The translations under genes and the position numbers were made by a program. From assembly GCA_045644765.1 (NCBI GenBank), contig JAZRHM010000029.1:1-64000 (forward strand): a stretch of 64,000 nt of DNA, read 5' to 3'. Shown one piece after another: positions 8,490 to 14,929 of this stretch. The stretch comes from JAFTYO01 sp045644765 (GTDB lineage: Bacteria > Pseudomonadota > Alphaproteobacteria > RF32 > CAG-239). The notes under the pieces are model-generated. The model saw only the letters and a list, made by a program, of their open reading frames with translations, was not told the DNA's origin and ran no database searches. Each line of letters starts with the position of its first letter. The first letter of the stretch is position 1.

Positions 8490-9068
8490 ATGAAGACAAT
8501 TAGTGAACAATTGGCAATGTTTGGTAAAAATGATTCAGCTGATCGTGTACTTGCTTATGTAAAAGCCGGTAATAAACTTTTACCTACGGCTGAAGTACAG
8601 GTTCTCGGCTTGGAGAATGCTTTGGAAATTTTCAAAGAGTATATTAAAAATCATAGTCTCTGTGATGAAACGCAAATGAGATTATTCACGCTTCCGAATG
8701 GAGAAGATTTTATTAGAGAGTATATCCAAAAAGGATATTTGCTTTGTGATGTTGCGGAAGTAAGGTTTATTGAACTATACACGATGACGATAAATTTTAT
8801 CGACATTCATAATTTCGGCGGAATGCTGAAAGAATATATCAAGAAGCATACTTTTTGCAACGAGGCCCAATTGAAGATCATTGACTTACCGTATTCGGAA
8901 GATTTAATTTATGAGTATTTAGAACAAGGCTATCCGCTAAGTAAAGAAGCTCAGGTAAGAATGGTTGACCGACAAGATGCCGAAGCACTTATGAAAATTT
9001 ATACTCGATTGCATTATCTTTGTGATGAGGCGCAATTGAGATTGATTGAAAGTGCAGAAGAGGAATAA
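8490..9068 (+). CDS. Array protein 8: alpha-helical repeat protein with internal insertion (192 aa)
   Basis: Cap (MKTISEQLAMFGKNDSADRVL) plus six units. The third unit holds an insertion of about ten residues (around TMTINFIDIHNFGG) between its two helices, which breaks the 27-residue period and is absent from the other copies. Glutamate-rich end (SAEEE). Function unknown. The insertion could be a loop, or a scar of unequal recombination. Confidence 0.78.
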   Translation: MKTISEQLAMFGKNDSADRVLAYVKAGNKLLPTAEVQVLGLENALEIFKEYIKNHSLCDETQMRLFTLPNGEDFIREYIQKGYLLCDVAEVRFIELYTMTINFIDIHNFGGMLKEYIKKHTFCNEAQLKIIDLPYSEDLIYEYLEQGYPLSKEAQVRMVDRQDAEALMKIYTRLHYLCDEAQLRLIESAEEE

Positions 9069-9103
9069 TTTGTAACCATTTGTTCAAGTTTAGGCTAATT
9101 ATC

Positions 9104-9139
9104 AAAAAACGAGGTGTGAAGACATCTCGTTTTTTTTGT
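9104..9139 (+). terminator. Intrinsic terminator, array unit 8
   Basis: AAAAAACGAGGTGT / ACATCTCGTTTTTT stem, T-rich end. Confidence 0.8.
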
Positions 9140-9146
9140 TTTAAGG

Positions 9147-9259
9147 TTGACAAAAGAAACTTTTGTGATAAAATCCATCTTACAATAATATTATGATGCA
9201 AATATATAATTAACATAAAAAGGCGATGGGTCGATGCTTTATAACCGACAATAAATATT
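9147..9259 (+). promoter_or_regulatory. Array unit 9 promoter and leader
   Basis: TTGACA (9147-9152), 16 bp, TGA-TAAAAT (-10 at 9169-9174). Mini-ORF 9234-9254 (MLYNRQ) ends 5 nt before the main ATG at 9260. Confidence 0.75.
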
Positions 9260-9889
9260 ATGAATAAAAAGAATTTATTTGAGCAGCTTGACATGTTAAA
9301 ACAAGCAAATGCTAAAGAACTTCTGGTTAGGTATCTGAAAAACGGATATGATCTTTGTCCTGATGCAGAGGTAGCATTGTTTGAGGCAAAAAACGGACAA
9401 TCTCTTGTTAAAGAGTATATTAGCAGACATTATCTTTGCGATAAAGCTGAGGCAAAATTGTTCGAACTTGAAGAGTTTAGTGTGCTTGCGATGAGGTACA
9501 TTCAAAAACATGATCGTCTTAGCGAGCAGGCTCAAATAAAAATGCTTGAGCATAAAAATGCCAGAGAGTTTGTTGCAGCATATGTCGTATTTGGTTTTGA
9601 TCTTTGTCGCAAAGCTCAAGAGAAGATTTTCGAGCACCAAGATGTTGAAGAAATTATGATAACATACATTCAAAAACATGCTTTGCTTGTGGAAGCTCAG
9701 TTGAAAATGATTTCGCATGCAAAAGCAAGAAAGTTATTGAAAGAATATTTTCAATATTATGAGCTTGATTGTGAAGCGCAAGTCAGATTGGTAAAGACGC
9801 CAAATCTTTTGGATTTGATAATAGAATATCTTCGAGCCGGACATTCTTTTTGCTATACCGCTCAGTTGCAGTTGAAGATGGCTGATTAA
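9260..9889 (+). CDS. Array protein 9: alpha-helical repeat protein (209 aa)
   Basis: The most divergent cap of the set (MNKKNLFEQLDMLKQANAKELL) keeps the EQL-x-ML core. It is followed by about six full units and a partial last one (FCYTAQLQLKMAD). Units with EHKNAREF and EHQDVEEI recall the subgroup of array proteins 1, 5 and 11. No extra domain. Function unknown. Confidence 0.78.
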   Translation: MNKKNLFEQLDMLKQANAKELLVRYLKNGYDLCPDAEVALFEAKNGQSLVKEYISRHYLCDKAEAKLFELEEFSVLAMRYIQKHDRLSEQAQIKMLEHKNAREFVAAYVVFGFDLCRKAQEKIFEHQDVEEIMITYIQKHALLVEAQLKMISHAKARKLLKEYFQYYELDCEAQVRLVKTPNLLDLIIEYLRAGHSFCYTAQLQLKMAD

Positions 9890-9924
9890 TTGATTTGCTG
9901 ATTGCAATAATGTAAATTGATCAA

Positions 9925-9958
9925 ATAACGGGGTGTGAAAATACCTCGTTTTTTTTGT
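9925..9958 (+). terminator. Intrinsic terminator, array unit 9
   Basis: AATAACGGGGTGT / ATACCTCGTT stem followed by eight T. Confidence 0.8.
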
Positions 9959-9965
9959 TTTAAGG

Positions 9966-10080
9966 TTGACAAAAGTATTTTTAGTGCTAATATATAATAC
10001 GTAAAAATATTATGCTGCAATTAAAATAATTAATATAAAAAGGCGATGTGTCGATGCTTTATAACCGATAATCAACAATT
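9966..10080 (+). promoter_or_regulatory. Array unit 10 promoter and leader
   Basis: TTGACA (9966-9971), 16 bp, TGC-TAATAT (-10 at 9988-9993). Mini-ORF 10054-10071 (MLYNR) ends 9 nt before the main ATG at 10081. Confidence 0.72.
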
Positions 10081-10461
10081 ATGGCTAAATTAAGTGAACA
10101 AATGGCTATGTTTAATCAGCCAGATGCATGTGAACGTGTATTGAAATATATTAAAGGAGGCTATCCTCTTCATACTGAAGCTGAGTTGAAACTTTTTAGT
10201 CTTAAAAATGCTCAAGAAGTGGTAAAAGAGTATGTCAAAATGGGAAATCTTCTTTGCGAGGAAGCGCAAATGTTGGTTTTCAATCTTGAAAATGTTAAGG
10301 ATATTCTGAGTGAATATGTTCGCAGATACTCTCTAAGCAATAGAGCTCAGATGAAGATGTTTGATGTTGAACGTGCGTTTGATGTTGTAAGAACGTATGT
10401 TCAGTATCACGCTCTTTGTGAAGATGCCGTAAAAAAATGGCAGGCAATGGATGGAAAGTGA
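10081..10461 (+). CDS. Array protein 10: short alpha-helical repeat protein (126 aa)
   Basis: Smallest copy: cap (MAKLSEQMAMFNQPDACERVL), three full units (LHTEAELKLFSLKNAQEV, LCEEAQMLVFNLENVKDI, LSNRAQMKMFDVERAFDV) and a partial unit ending KKWQAMDGK, nearly as in array protein 4. It keeps the complete promoter, leader and terminator set, so it is probably expressed and not a fragment. Function unknown. Confidence 0.78.
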   Translation: MAKLSEQMAMFNQPDACERVLKYIKGGYPLHTEAELKLFSLKNAQEVVKEYVKMGNLLCEEAQMLVFNLENVKDILSEYVRRYSLSNRAQMKMFDVERAFDVVRTYVQYHALCEDAVKKWQAMDGK

Positions 10462-10465
10462 TTAT

Positions 10466-10497
10466 AAAACGGGGTGTGAAAACACCTCGTTGTTTGT
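10466..10497 (+). terminator. Intrinsic terminator, array unit 10
   Basis: AACGGGGTGT / ACACCTCGTT stem with a GAAA loop, then TGTTTGTATTTT. Confidence 0.8.
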
Positions 10498-10507
10498 ATT
10501 TTATAAG

Positions 10508-10620
10508 TTGACAAAATGTTTTTTTATGATAGTATGCAATTTACAAATATATTATGATGTAAATAAAATAATTAATATAAAAGGCGATGGGTCGATGCTT
10601 TATAACCGACAACAAATATT
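10508..10620 (+). promoter_or_regulatory. Array unit 11 promoter and leader
   Basis: TTGACA (10508-10513), 16 bp, TGA-TAGTAT (-10 at 10530-10535). Mini-ORF 10595-10624 (MLYNRQQIL) whose TGA overlaps the main ATG at 10621. Confidence 0.75.
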
Positions 10621-11490
10621 ATGAAGACAATTAGCGAACAATTGGCAATGTTTAACGAAACTGACGCAGGTAAACAAGTTTTGCAATACGTCAATAACGG
10701 ACATTTGCTTTGCGAAGAGGCACAGGTTAAAATTTTTGAGCTTGAAAATGCATTGGATATTGTAAAAGCTCTTGTTAATAAGTATAAACCTATCTGCGTT
10801 GAAGCACAAATTCAAATGCTTAAACGTAAGGACGCTGTTGAGCTTGCAAGAGTGTATTGTGGTATGTCTGCTCTGGAAAAAGAAGCAGAACTTCAAATGC
10901 TTGAGCATGAAGATGTTGTTGAACTTGTAGGTGTATGTTGCCGTCGATTTAATCTTACTGTTGAAGCCAAAGAGAAAATGTTTAAACACTCAAAGGCTGA
11001 AGAGATTGTTCGGATATACATGAAATCTTGGCCACTTTCTACTGCTGATCAAGTAAAGGTTTTCAATTTTGAGAATCCTGATGATATTATCTTGGAATAT
11101 ATTCGTACGCATCCTCTTGATCAGGAAAATGAAGTAAAGTTGTTCGAACTTGAGCGAGCTCAAGAAATTGTTCTTGAATATATTAGTAAGTTTCCTTTGT
11201 ATGAAAAAAATCAGGGAAAATTGTTTGAAATGGACAATTCTATAGAATTTGTCACTAAATATATTCAAAAACACCACCTTTGTGATGAAGCTCAGGTAAA
11301 ACTGTTTAAGTTGCAAGATGCAGAAAAACTTGTCAAGGAGTATATTCGAAAAAATCCTCTTTGCTATCAGGCTCAACTTGAGTTGTTTAATCTTGAAAAC
11401 GCTCTTGAGATTTTGGAGGAATATCTCCAGAAACGTCCGCTTTATCATGATGTTGTAAAGAAATTGTTTGATTTCTTAAAATCTAAATAG
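10621..11490 (+). CDS. Array protein 11: alpha-helical 27-residue repeat protein (289 aa)
   Basis: Cap nearly identical to array protein 1 (MKTISEQLAMF...DAGKQVLQYV) and about ten units. Units 2-4 (RKDAVELA, EHEDVVELV) put it with proteins 1 and 5. Later units are consensus-like (LCDEAQVKLFKLQDAEKL, LCYQAQLELFNLENALEI). The first and last genes of the array are thus sister copies, as if the array grew between them or was homogenised. Function unknown. Confidence 0.8.
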   Translation: MKTISEQLAMFNETDAGKQVLQYVNNGHLLCEEAQVKIFELENALDIVKALVNKYKPICVEAQIQMLKRKDAVELARVYCGMSALEKEAELQMLEHEDVVELVGVCCRRFNLTVEAKEKMFKHSKAEEIVRIYMKSWPLSTADQVKVFNFENPDDIILEYIRTHPLDQENEVKLFELERAQEIVLEYISKFPLYEKNQGKLFEMDNSIEFVTKYIQKHHLCDEAQVKLFKLQDAEKLVKEYIRKNPLCYQAQLELFNLENALEILEEYLQKRPLYHDVVKKLFDFLKSK

Positions 11491-11514
11491 TTGCTTGAGA
11501 CACTTGTTAATTAA

Positions 11515-11543
11515 TAAATCCCCTCGAACGCGAGGGGATTTGT
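11515..11543. terminator. Bidirectional terminator closing the array
   Basis: AAATCCCCTCG / CGAGGGGATTT stem around AACG. It is A/T-flanked on both sides and sits between convergent genes. It differs from the ACGAGGT-type terminators inside the array. Confidence 0.8.
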
Positions 11544-12061
11544 TAAATTAGGCCATCGGCTTTTAATAAATCGCGAATGAAAGATACACCTTTTCCTGTC
11601 CAGTAGGTGTGGGGGCGGTTTAGAGGTCTTCCTTGTGAATCTTCACTGTAATTATACCAACAAACCCTTGTGTAGCCACACGCCTGATATTTTGCATATA
11701 AAACCCAAACATCACCGGTTTTATACTGTACTTTCTTTTGCTGCAAATATTTGTTAAGACCTTTTGCAGAGTATCCAAAGTTCTTGGCAACAATTCCGAT
11801 AGGAAATAGGCTGTTTGATTCAATCAGGTCATCAAACGCTTCTGCTTTTGATTTAAGTTGTGAGCATTGCTTTTGCAAATTTTCAATTTCAGCTTGTTTG
11901 TCATTAAGCTGTTGTTTTAAGCTTGCAATCTCTGTTTGTAAATCTTTAGCAGATGTTCTATTTTTAATTGGTTGAGGTTTTACCTCTGTTGATGTGGCAG
12001 TATTTGCGACATCAAGTTCAGGAAACAAAGTTCCTTGGTGCAAATCATTTTTTGTGCTCAT
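11543..12061 (-). CDS. Phage antirepressor-like protein with KilAC domain
   Basis: 172 aa. The N-terminal half has low complexity and a coiled coil (about residues 43-95, DLQTEIASLKQQLNDKQAEI region). The C-terminal half matches the KilAC/ANT DNA-binding domain of phage antirepressors: IVAKNFGYSAKGLNKYLQQ, VQYKTGDVWVLYAKYQ, GYT, then YWTGKGVSFIRDLL. The usual N-terminal BRO or KilA-N domain is missing, so it is an orphan C-terminal type. A minus-strand TATAAT lies at 12089-12084. It is convergent with the array. It may be a domesticated phage regulator or a leftover of the element that carried the array; that link is inference. Confidence 0.8.
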   Translation of the reverse strand: MSTKNDLHQGTLFPELDVANTATSTEVKPQPIKNRTSAKDLQTEIASLKQQLNDKQAEIENLQKQCSQLKSKAEAFDDLIESNSLFPIGIVAKNFGYSAKGLNKYLQQKKVQYKTGDVWVLYAKYQACGYTRVCWYNYSEDSQGRPLNRPHTYWTGKGVSFIRDLLKADGLI

Positions 12062-12210
12062 AATAATAATAGATTTTTATATAATTATACAATCTTGTTG
12101 TCCTTGTATCGCAAATTTTTAATATTTGCAATAAAAGAATTTTATAATGCTAATTAAAATTTGAGTTGTATATAAAGAGAAAGTTTAAGCGTATAGAGGA
12201 TGATTTAAAA

Positions 12211-12243
12211 CAAAAAAAGCACCTTAAAGGTGCGTTTTGTTTT
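12211..12243 (-). terminator. Terminator after tRNA-Thr
   Basis: On the minus strand CGCACCTTTAAGGTGC followed by a run of seven T, directly after the CCA end of the tRNA. Confidence 0.75.
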
Positions 12244-12245
12244 AA

Positions 12246-12321
12246 TGGTGCCAACAGAGAGACTCGAACTCCCGACCCACTGATTACAAATCAGTAGCTC
12301 TACCAACTGAGCTATGTTGGC
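12246..12321 (-). tRNA. tRNA-Thr (anticodon TGT)
   Basis: Cloverleaf on the minus strand. Acceptor GCCAACA pairs with TGTTGGC, D-arm TAGCTCAGTTGGTAGAGC, anticodon loop with TGT, T-arm GGGAGTTCGAGTCTCTC. The CCA is encoded. 76 nt. Confidence 0.95.
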
Positions 12322-12469
12322 ATCGCATTGATGGCACTTATATAGTATGATTTTTGACTTGTCAATATAAAAATTTAAATAATTTGAAAAAAATGTAGTT
12401 TCATTTCAAAAGTGAAATACATTTAAATTAAACTTGCAAATATAAATAAATTTTATTAAGTTTGAATTA

Positions 12470-12672
12470 GGTTATGAAAAATCATAACCAGGGCATCTAA
12501 ACCCTTAATAATCGTAGTCGTAAAGCATAGGCGACTGAAAATAAGTATGCCGACATTAGTCTTTAGGTGGACGGATGTCGGCTAAATAAGCTCTAAGCCA
12601 ATAGGCCGAGCCGTTTGCGATTATACGGTTTTAGATCATCCGCCCGCTTTTGATAAAGTGGGTTTTTATTTT
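12470..12672 (+). ncRNA. Candidate structured RNA or riboswitch-like leader upstream of prepilin gene
   Basis: About 200 nt without coding potential but with dense inverted repeats. There is a 7-bp hairpin GGTTATG/CATAACC (12470-12489). GGGCATCT (from 12491) can pair with AGAT...GCCC (near 12633-12650), closing the domain. Inside are CCGACAT/ATGTCGG (7 bp), GCTC-TAA-GCC/GGC-C-GAGC and GCCGT/ACGGT. It ends in an intrinsic terminator (CCCGCTTT/AAAGTGGG then TTTTTATTTT). The terminator stops only about 12 nt before the Shine-Dalgarno of the prepilin gene. It matches no class I know: it lacks the GEMM, tmRNA, RNase P and SRP signatures. It could be a terminating leader or a free sRNA. Confidence 0.5.
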
Positions 12673-12693
12673 AAGAAAAGGATGGAGAAAAAT

Positions 12694-13353
12694 ATGAATC
12701 AAAGTGGTCGTTCTATGGTGGAAATACTTGGCGTTCTTGCTATTATAGGTGTGTTATCCGTTGGTGGTATTGCGGGATATTCTAAGGCAATGTATAAATA
12801 TAAAGTAAACAAATTTACAGACCAAATGAATAATATTATTGCAAATATCAGAGCATCTTTTGGTGCTCAAAAAAGTGTTGAAGGTCTTAATAATGAAAAT
12901 ATTAAAAAAATGGGCTTAGTGCCCGAGGATATGTATAAAGATAAAGATTCTGATTATCCTGAACATTCGTGGGGCGGTCAAATTTATTTTGGTGCTCCAT
13001 ATTACAATACGTTTGACGATAATGGTAATTACACCGGAACTTTTAGTCCTGATAATATATTTTATATATCAATGAATAGGCTACCAAAAGATGTTTGTAT
13101 GACAATGTTAACGGCAGACTGGGGAATGGATTTGATCGGTATGGGCGCTCAATTTTTAGGAGGGTCTCCTGTGCCAAATGGTTTTGATTATAATAAAGCC
13201 AGTTCTGTCTTTGCTAAGCCAGGAGATAAAGATTATCCGGCGCCATACTCTATGACTAGAGCAGAAAAAGTATGCGCTGAAGCTGATGAATATGCCAGTA
13301 AACAAGGTATATCTGTCAGTGGTATGACTTTTTACTGGTATTTCGGTTTATGA
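12694..13353 (+). CDS. Type IV prepilin-like protein
   Basis: 219 aa from the ATG at 12694, chosen because GGAG lies 6 nt upstream. Longer in-frame starts (12658, 12682) overlap the terminator or lack spacing. Class-III prepilin signal: short leader MNQSG, then RSMVEILGVLAIIGVLSVGGIAGY, with the conserved Glu at position 5 of the mature protein and cleavage expected after Gly5. One N-terminal hydrophobic helix is followed by a globular C-domain with two cysteines. A stand-alone pilin/pseudopilin; no assembly genes are in the window. Very similar N-termini occur in uncultured gut alphaproteobacteria (from memory). Likely controlled by the RNA upstream. Confidence 0.8.
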   Translation: MNQSGRSMVEILGVLAIIGVLSVGGIAGYSKAMYKYKVNKFTDQMNNIIANIRASFGAQKSVEGLNNENIKKMGLVPEDMYKDKDSDYPEHSWGGQIYFGAPYYNTFDDNGNYTGTFSPDNIFYISMNRLPKDVCMTMLTADWGMDLIGMGAQFLGGSPVPNGFDYNKASSVFAKPGDKDYPAPYSMTRAEKVCAEADEYASKQGISVSGMTFYWYFGL

Positions 13354-13442
13354 TATGAAAATTAAAAAGTTCTTGATTTTTAAAAGTTTTGTGATATAGC
13401 TAAGAAACCTTTTTAATGAAAGGTATATTTTGTTTTAACTAT

Positions 13443-13498
13443 TTCGTGGGAGAACAGCCATGTTCAAAACCACGGAACCTAACTAAGAGGTATGAAAA
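13443..13498 (+). promoter_or_regulatory. rplK leader hairpin, possible L1 operator
   Basis: CGTGG (13445-13449) pairs with CCACG (13470-13474) just ahead of the AAGAGG ribosome-binding site. In E. coli L1 represses the rplK-rplA mRNA through its leader. That this hairpin does the same here is inference. Confidence 0.4.
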
Positions 13499-13936
13499 AT
13501 GGCTAAGTCTAAAAAGAAAATTTTAGGTTTAATCAAGCTTCAAATTGCCGCTGGAAAAGCTAACCCTTCTCCTCCGGTTGGTCCTGCTTTGGGTCAAAAA
13601 GGCTTGAATATTATGGAATTCTGCAAAGCATTTAATGCTGCAACTCAAAAAATGGAACCAGGTATTCCTGTACCTGTTATCATTACGGCTTATGAAGATA
13701 AAAGCTTTACTTTTATCACAAAGCTTCCTCCTGTTGCTTACTTTATTAAGAAAGCTGCAGGTGTGCAGTCTGCTTCCAAAGAACCTGGAAAATCTTATGC
13801 CGGCCAAATTACTCTTGCTCAAGTAAAAGAAATTGCTCAAACTAAATTACCTGACTTAAACTGTTCAACAGTAGAATCTGCTATGAATATGGTTAAAGGT
13901 CAGGCTGTTTCTATGGGTATTAAGGTAGTGGAGTAA
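13499..13936 (+). CDS. rplK: 50S ribosomal protein L11
   Basis: 145 aa, full length. Characteristic N-terminal domain (KLQIAAGKANPSPPVGPALGQKGLNIMEFCKAFN) with the Pro-rich linker, and C-terminal rRNA-binding domain (YAGQITLAQVKEIAQTK, GQAVSMGIKVVE). Part of the GTPase-associated centre, acting with elongation factors. Followed 4 nt later by rplA. The usual upstream secE-nusG and downstream rplJL-rpoBC are not adjacent here. Confidence 0.97.
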   Translation: MAKSKKKILGLIKLQIAAGKANPSPPVGPALGQKGLNIMEFCKAFNAATQKMEPGIPVPVIITAYEDKSFTFITKLPPVAYFIKKAAGVQSASKEPGKSYAGQITLAQVKEIAQTKLPDLNCSTVESAMNMVKGQAVSMGIKVVE

Positions 13937-13940
13937 GACG

Positions 13941-14624
13941 ATGGCAGGAAAAAGAATTGTAAACGCATATAAAAATCTTGATAAAAATCAAGCATATGCT
14001 TTAAAAGAAGCTGTAAGAATCGTTAAAGAAAACGCTACAGCAAAATTTGATGAAACAATTGATTTGGCAATCAACTTAGGTGTTGATCCTAAGCATGCTG
14101 ATCAAATGGTTAGAGGTGTTTGCCCACTTCCTCACGGAAATGGTAAAAAAGTTCGTGTGGCTGTTTTTGCTCAAGGTGAAAAAGCTGATGAAGCAAAAGC
14201 TGCAGGTGCTGATATTGTTGGCGCTGAAAACCTTGTTGATTCTATTTTGTCAGGCAAAATTGACTTCGACCGTTGTATTGCTACACCTGATATGATGGGT
14301 ATGGCTGGTCGTGTTGCTCGTGTTTTAGGTCCTAAAGGCTTAATGCCAAACCCGAAACTCGGCACAGTTACAGTTGATGTCGCTACAGCTGTTGCTAAGG
14401 CTAAAGCCGGTGAAGTTCAATATCGTGTTGAAAAGAATGGTATTGTTCATGCCGGTGTTGCTAAAGCATCATTTAGCGAAGACAAAATTTATGACAATGC
14501 CAAAGCATTTATTGAAGCTATTATCAAAGCTAAACCGCAAACCGTTAAAGGAACATATATGAAAAAAGTTTCTATAAGTTCTACAATGGGTGTTGGTGTT
14601 AAAGTTGATACATCAGCTCTCTAA
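13941..14624 (+). CDS. rplA: 50S ribosomal protein L1
   Basis: 227 aa, normal length. Conserved L1 core: FDETIDLAINLGVDPKHADQ, RGVCPLPHGNGK, GLMPNPKLGTVT, YRVEKNGIVHAGVAK. Binds the L1 stalk of 23S rRNA near the E site and, in known systems, represses its own operon. Co-transcribed with rplK (4-nt gap) and closed by a strong terminator at 14644-14675. Confidence 0.97.
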   Translation: MAGKRIVNAYKNLDKNQAYALKEAVRIVKENATAKFDETIDLAINLGVDPKHADQMVRGVCPLPHGNGKKVRVAVFAQGEKADEAKAAGADIVGAENLVDSILSGKIDFDRCIATPDMMGMAGRVARVLGPKGLMPNPKLGTVTVDVATAVAKAKAGEVQYRVEKNGIVHAGVAKASFSEDKIYDNAKAFIEAIIKAKPQTVKGTYMKKVSISSTMGVGVKVDTSAL

Positions 14625-14643
14625 TAAACAAGGCTTTATAAAA

Positions 14644-14675
14644 AAAATCTCCGATAATTTTATCGGAGATTTTTT
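14644..14675. terminator. rplKA terminator
   Basis: AAAAATCTCCGATA / TATCGGAGATTTTT stem. Symmetric A/T flanks let it serve the convergent tatA-like gene too. Confidence 0.85.
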
Positions 14676-14697
14676 CATATAAAATGTATATGATGTA

Positions 14698-14919
14698 CTA
14701 TTCTTTTGTTTCTTCTTCTGTTGCAGATGATTTTGATTCTGCTTTTTTTGTTTTTGCTTCTTTTACTTGAGCAAGTTTTTCTTGAGCTTTTTGTTGACCT
14801 TTTTTAACAGCTTCAACGCCTTCTTTTGTTTTAGCTTCAATAGCTTTTTTCAAATCAGGTAATTTATCGGCATTAAAAATGGCAACGACTAAGATAATTA
14901 CTAATAACCAACTAAACAT
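14698..14919 (-). CDS. tatA: TatA-like twin-arginine translocase subunit
   Basis: 73 aa. One N-terminal hydrophobic helix (MFSWLLVIILVVAIF), then a hinge and an amphipathic stretch (DKLPDLKKAIEAKTKEG) and a charged K/E-rich tail, the TatA/E layout. The usual FGP before the hinge reads FNA. The KLP-x-L motif is kept. It starts 10 nt after nagZ, in the alphaproteobacterial order SPOR-nagZ-(scpA-scpB)-tatA, which supports the call. scpA, scpB, tatB and tatC are not here. TatA forms the pore for folded protein export. Confidence 0.7.
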   Translation of the reverse strand: MFSWLLVIILVVAIFNADKLPDLKKAIEAKTKEGVEAVKKGQQKAQEKLAQVKEAKTKKAESKSSATEEETKE

Positions 14920-14929
14920 TTTTATCTCC

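Noticed and set aside
2418..11448. Minus-strand open frames across the array
   Set aside because: They mirror the repeat genes with low-complexity F/I/L/K-rich translations, have no ribosome-binding sites and recur at the same phase of the repeat unit.
2172..11543. Integron-like gene cassette array
   Set aside because: Each gene has its own promoter and terminator, no attC-like imperfect palindromes between genes were seen, and there is no integron integrase. All genes are paralogues.
12470..12672. tmRNA, RNase P RNA, SRP RNA or GEMM riboswitch
   Set aside because: None of the conserved sequence signatures of these classes could be found. Kept only as an unclassified structured RNA.
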